Assembly: GCA_018650185.1 (NCBI GenBank)
Contig: JABIGL010000146.1
Coordinates: 1-32,003 of the forward strand
Length of the DNA stretch: 32,003 nt
Origin: Chloroflexota bacterium
GTDB taxonomy: Bacteria > Chloroflexota > Dehalococcoidia > Lucifugimonadales > Lucifugimonadaceae
Direction of reading: 5' to 3'
A program made the position numbers and the translations under genes. The first letter of the stretch is position 1; every line of letters starts with the position of its first letter. Shown one piece after another: positions 31,460 to 32,003 of this stretch. The notes beneath the pieces are model-generated. The model saw nothing but the letters and a program-made list of their open reading frames with translations. It was not told the origin of the DNA and made no database searches.

Positions 31460-32003
31460 CTAACCGTTAAATGCAGCCACGATCTCGTCGGTGGACTGCA
31501 CGGAACTGGCCATCATCCTGAAATTTAGGAGAGCCGCCTCGTAACCGTTCCCGCCCGGGAGAATCGCCGCCGCAGTGGCGTCGCTCACCACCGCAACCTC
31601 AAATCCGTCCTCAAGCAGAGAGCGCATGTGCGCCTCAACACAGAGGTTGGCGGACATCCCGGCAAGCACCACTTTGTCGATCTTCTGCTTGCGGAGCTGA
31701 AGGGCAAGGTCGTTCGATTCCGGGCCATATACCTTGTGAGGGCTGGACACCGTGACATCGTCGCGCTGGAGCAACGGTTTGAGCGGGTTGACCCAGTCTG
31801 CGCCAGAACCCTCGAATCCATCTACGGACAGGGCATTCCCGCGATCAAACATCCCAATGGCGTGCATCATCTTTTCCAGAGCGCCGCCGAACTGCCATTT
31901 GTGATCCTGGGGATAGTAATAGTGCGGGGACACAAAGACCGGGATTCCGGAATCGTGTGCGCCCTTGATCAACTTTTCCAGGTTTCCGACCGCGCCATTT
32001 GCC
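31460..32003 (-). CDS. isochorismatase-family cysteine hydrolase (partial)
   Basis: The C-terminal 180 residues or so of a cysteine hydrolase; the frame stays open to the window edge, so the 5' end is missing. The catalytic Cys lies in GMSANLCVEAHMRSLLEDGF and the active-site Lys in SSPHKVYGPESNDL. The usual N-terminal catalytic Asp is outside the window. The following VVSDATAA and FRMMASSVQSTDEIV match the family C-terminus. Such proteins hydrolyse isochorismate, nicotinamide or carbamoyl compounds; which one cannot be told here. It converges with the CurA-like pair. Confidence 0.88.
   Translation of the reverse strand, partial: ANGAVGNLEKLIKGAHDSGIPVFVSPHYYYPQDHKWQFGGALEKMMHAIGMFDRGNALSVDGFEGSGADWVNPLKPLLQRDDVTVSSPHKVYGPESNDLALQLRKQKIDKVVLAGMSANLCVEAHMRSLLEDGFEVAVVSDATAAAILPGGNGYEAALLNFRMMASSVQSTDEIVAAFNG

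Overview
The window reads as a moderately GC-rich bacterial chromosome with densely packed housekeeping genes. Gene content (enolase-superfamily dehydratase, Ldh2-type dehydrogenase, CurA-like reductases, ctaA/ctaB, an unusual sortase, many small extracytoplasmic lipoproteins) suggests Chloroflexota, possibly the marine SAR202/Dehalococcoidia side. That is inference from gene content, not a marker-gene placement. No rRNA, tRNA, CRISPR, IS element or phage gene was seen.

The most notable object is at 1724-3130 on the minus strand. It is one reading frame holding a lipoprotein signal peptide and two thioredoxin-fold (peroxiredoxin-like) domains. In each domain the first cysteine codon of the CxxC active site is an in-frame TGA, giving UGIC and UTYC motifs. 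Each TGA is followed, at exactly the same distance, by a perfect 6-bp hairpin with a GTT loop. The two hairpins differ by a compensatory, synonymous base-pair change. This fits bacterial SECIS elements and a double-selenocysteine, tandem-domain, membrane-anchored redox protein. Selenocysteine synthesis genes are not in the window.

Layout: 21-1313 DUF1015 protein; 1464-1727 a short membrane ORF, perhaps a sensor remnant; 1724-3130 the selenoprotein; 3206-4297 class V aminotransferase; then a long minus-strand run from 12195 down to 4646 (MBL hydrolase, CPBP protease, trpA, aroH chorismate mutase, two DAHP synthases of different classes, ribF, tyrS) that links aromatic amino-acid synthesis to flavin synthesis and tyrosine charging. 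At 12320-12622 is a small unknown protein. ftsH (minus) diverges from infC-rpmI-rplT (plus), where infC appears to start at a rare ATA codon. ctaA-ctaB (heme A synthesis) follow behind a shared bidirectional terminator. Then come a sortase-fold protein with Ser in place of the catalytic Cys, a zinc-ribbon protein, tsaD, and a small membrane protein.

21833-25091 holds a sugar-acid-type catabolic group (HpaI-like aldolase, enolase-superfamily dehydratase, Ldh2-family dehydrogenase). The rest is accessory: a DinB-like protein, an exported alpha/beta hydrolase with an Asp nucleophile, an HtrA-like protease without a signal peptide, a LuxR-type regulator with a degenerate receiver, a tandem pair of CurA-like NADP-dependent reductases, and an edge-truncated isochorismatase-family hydrolase. 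Intergenic spaces carry three recognisable kinds of dispersed palindromic repeat.
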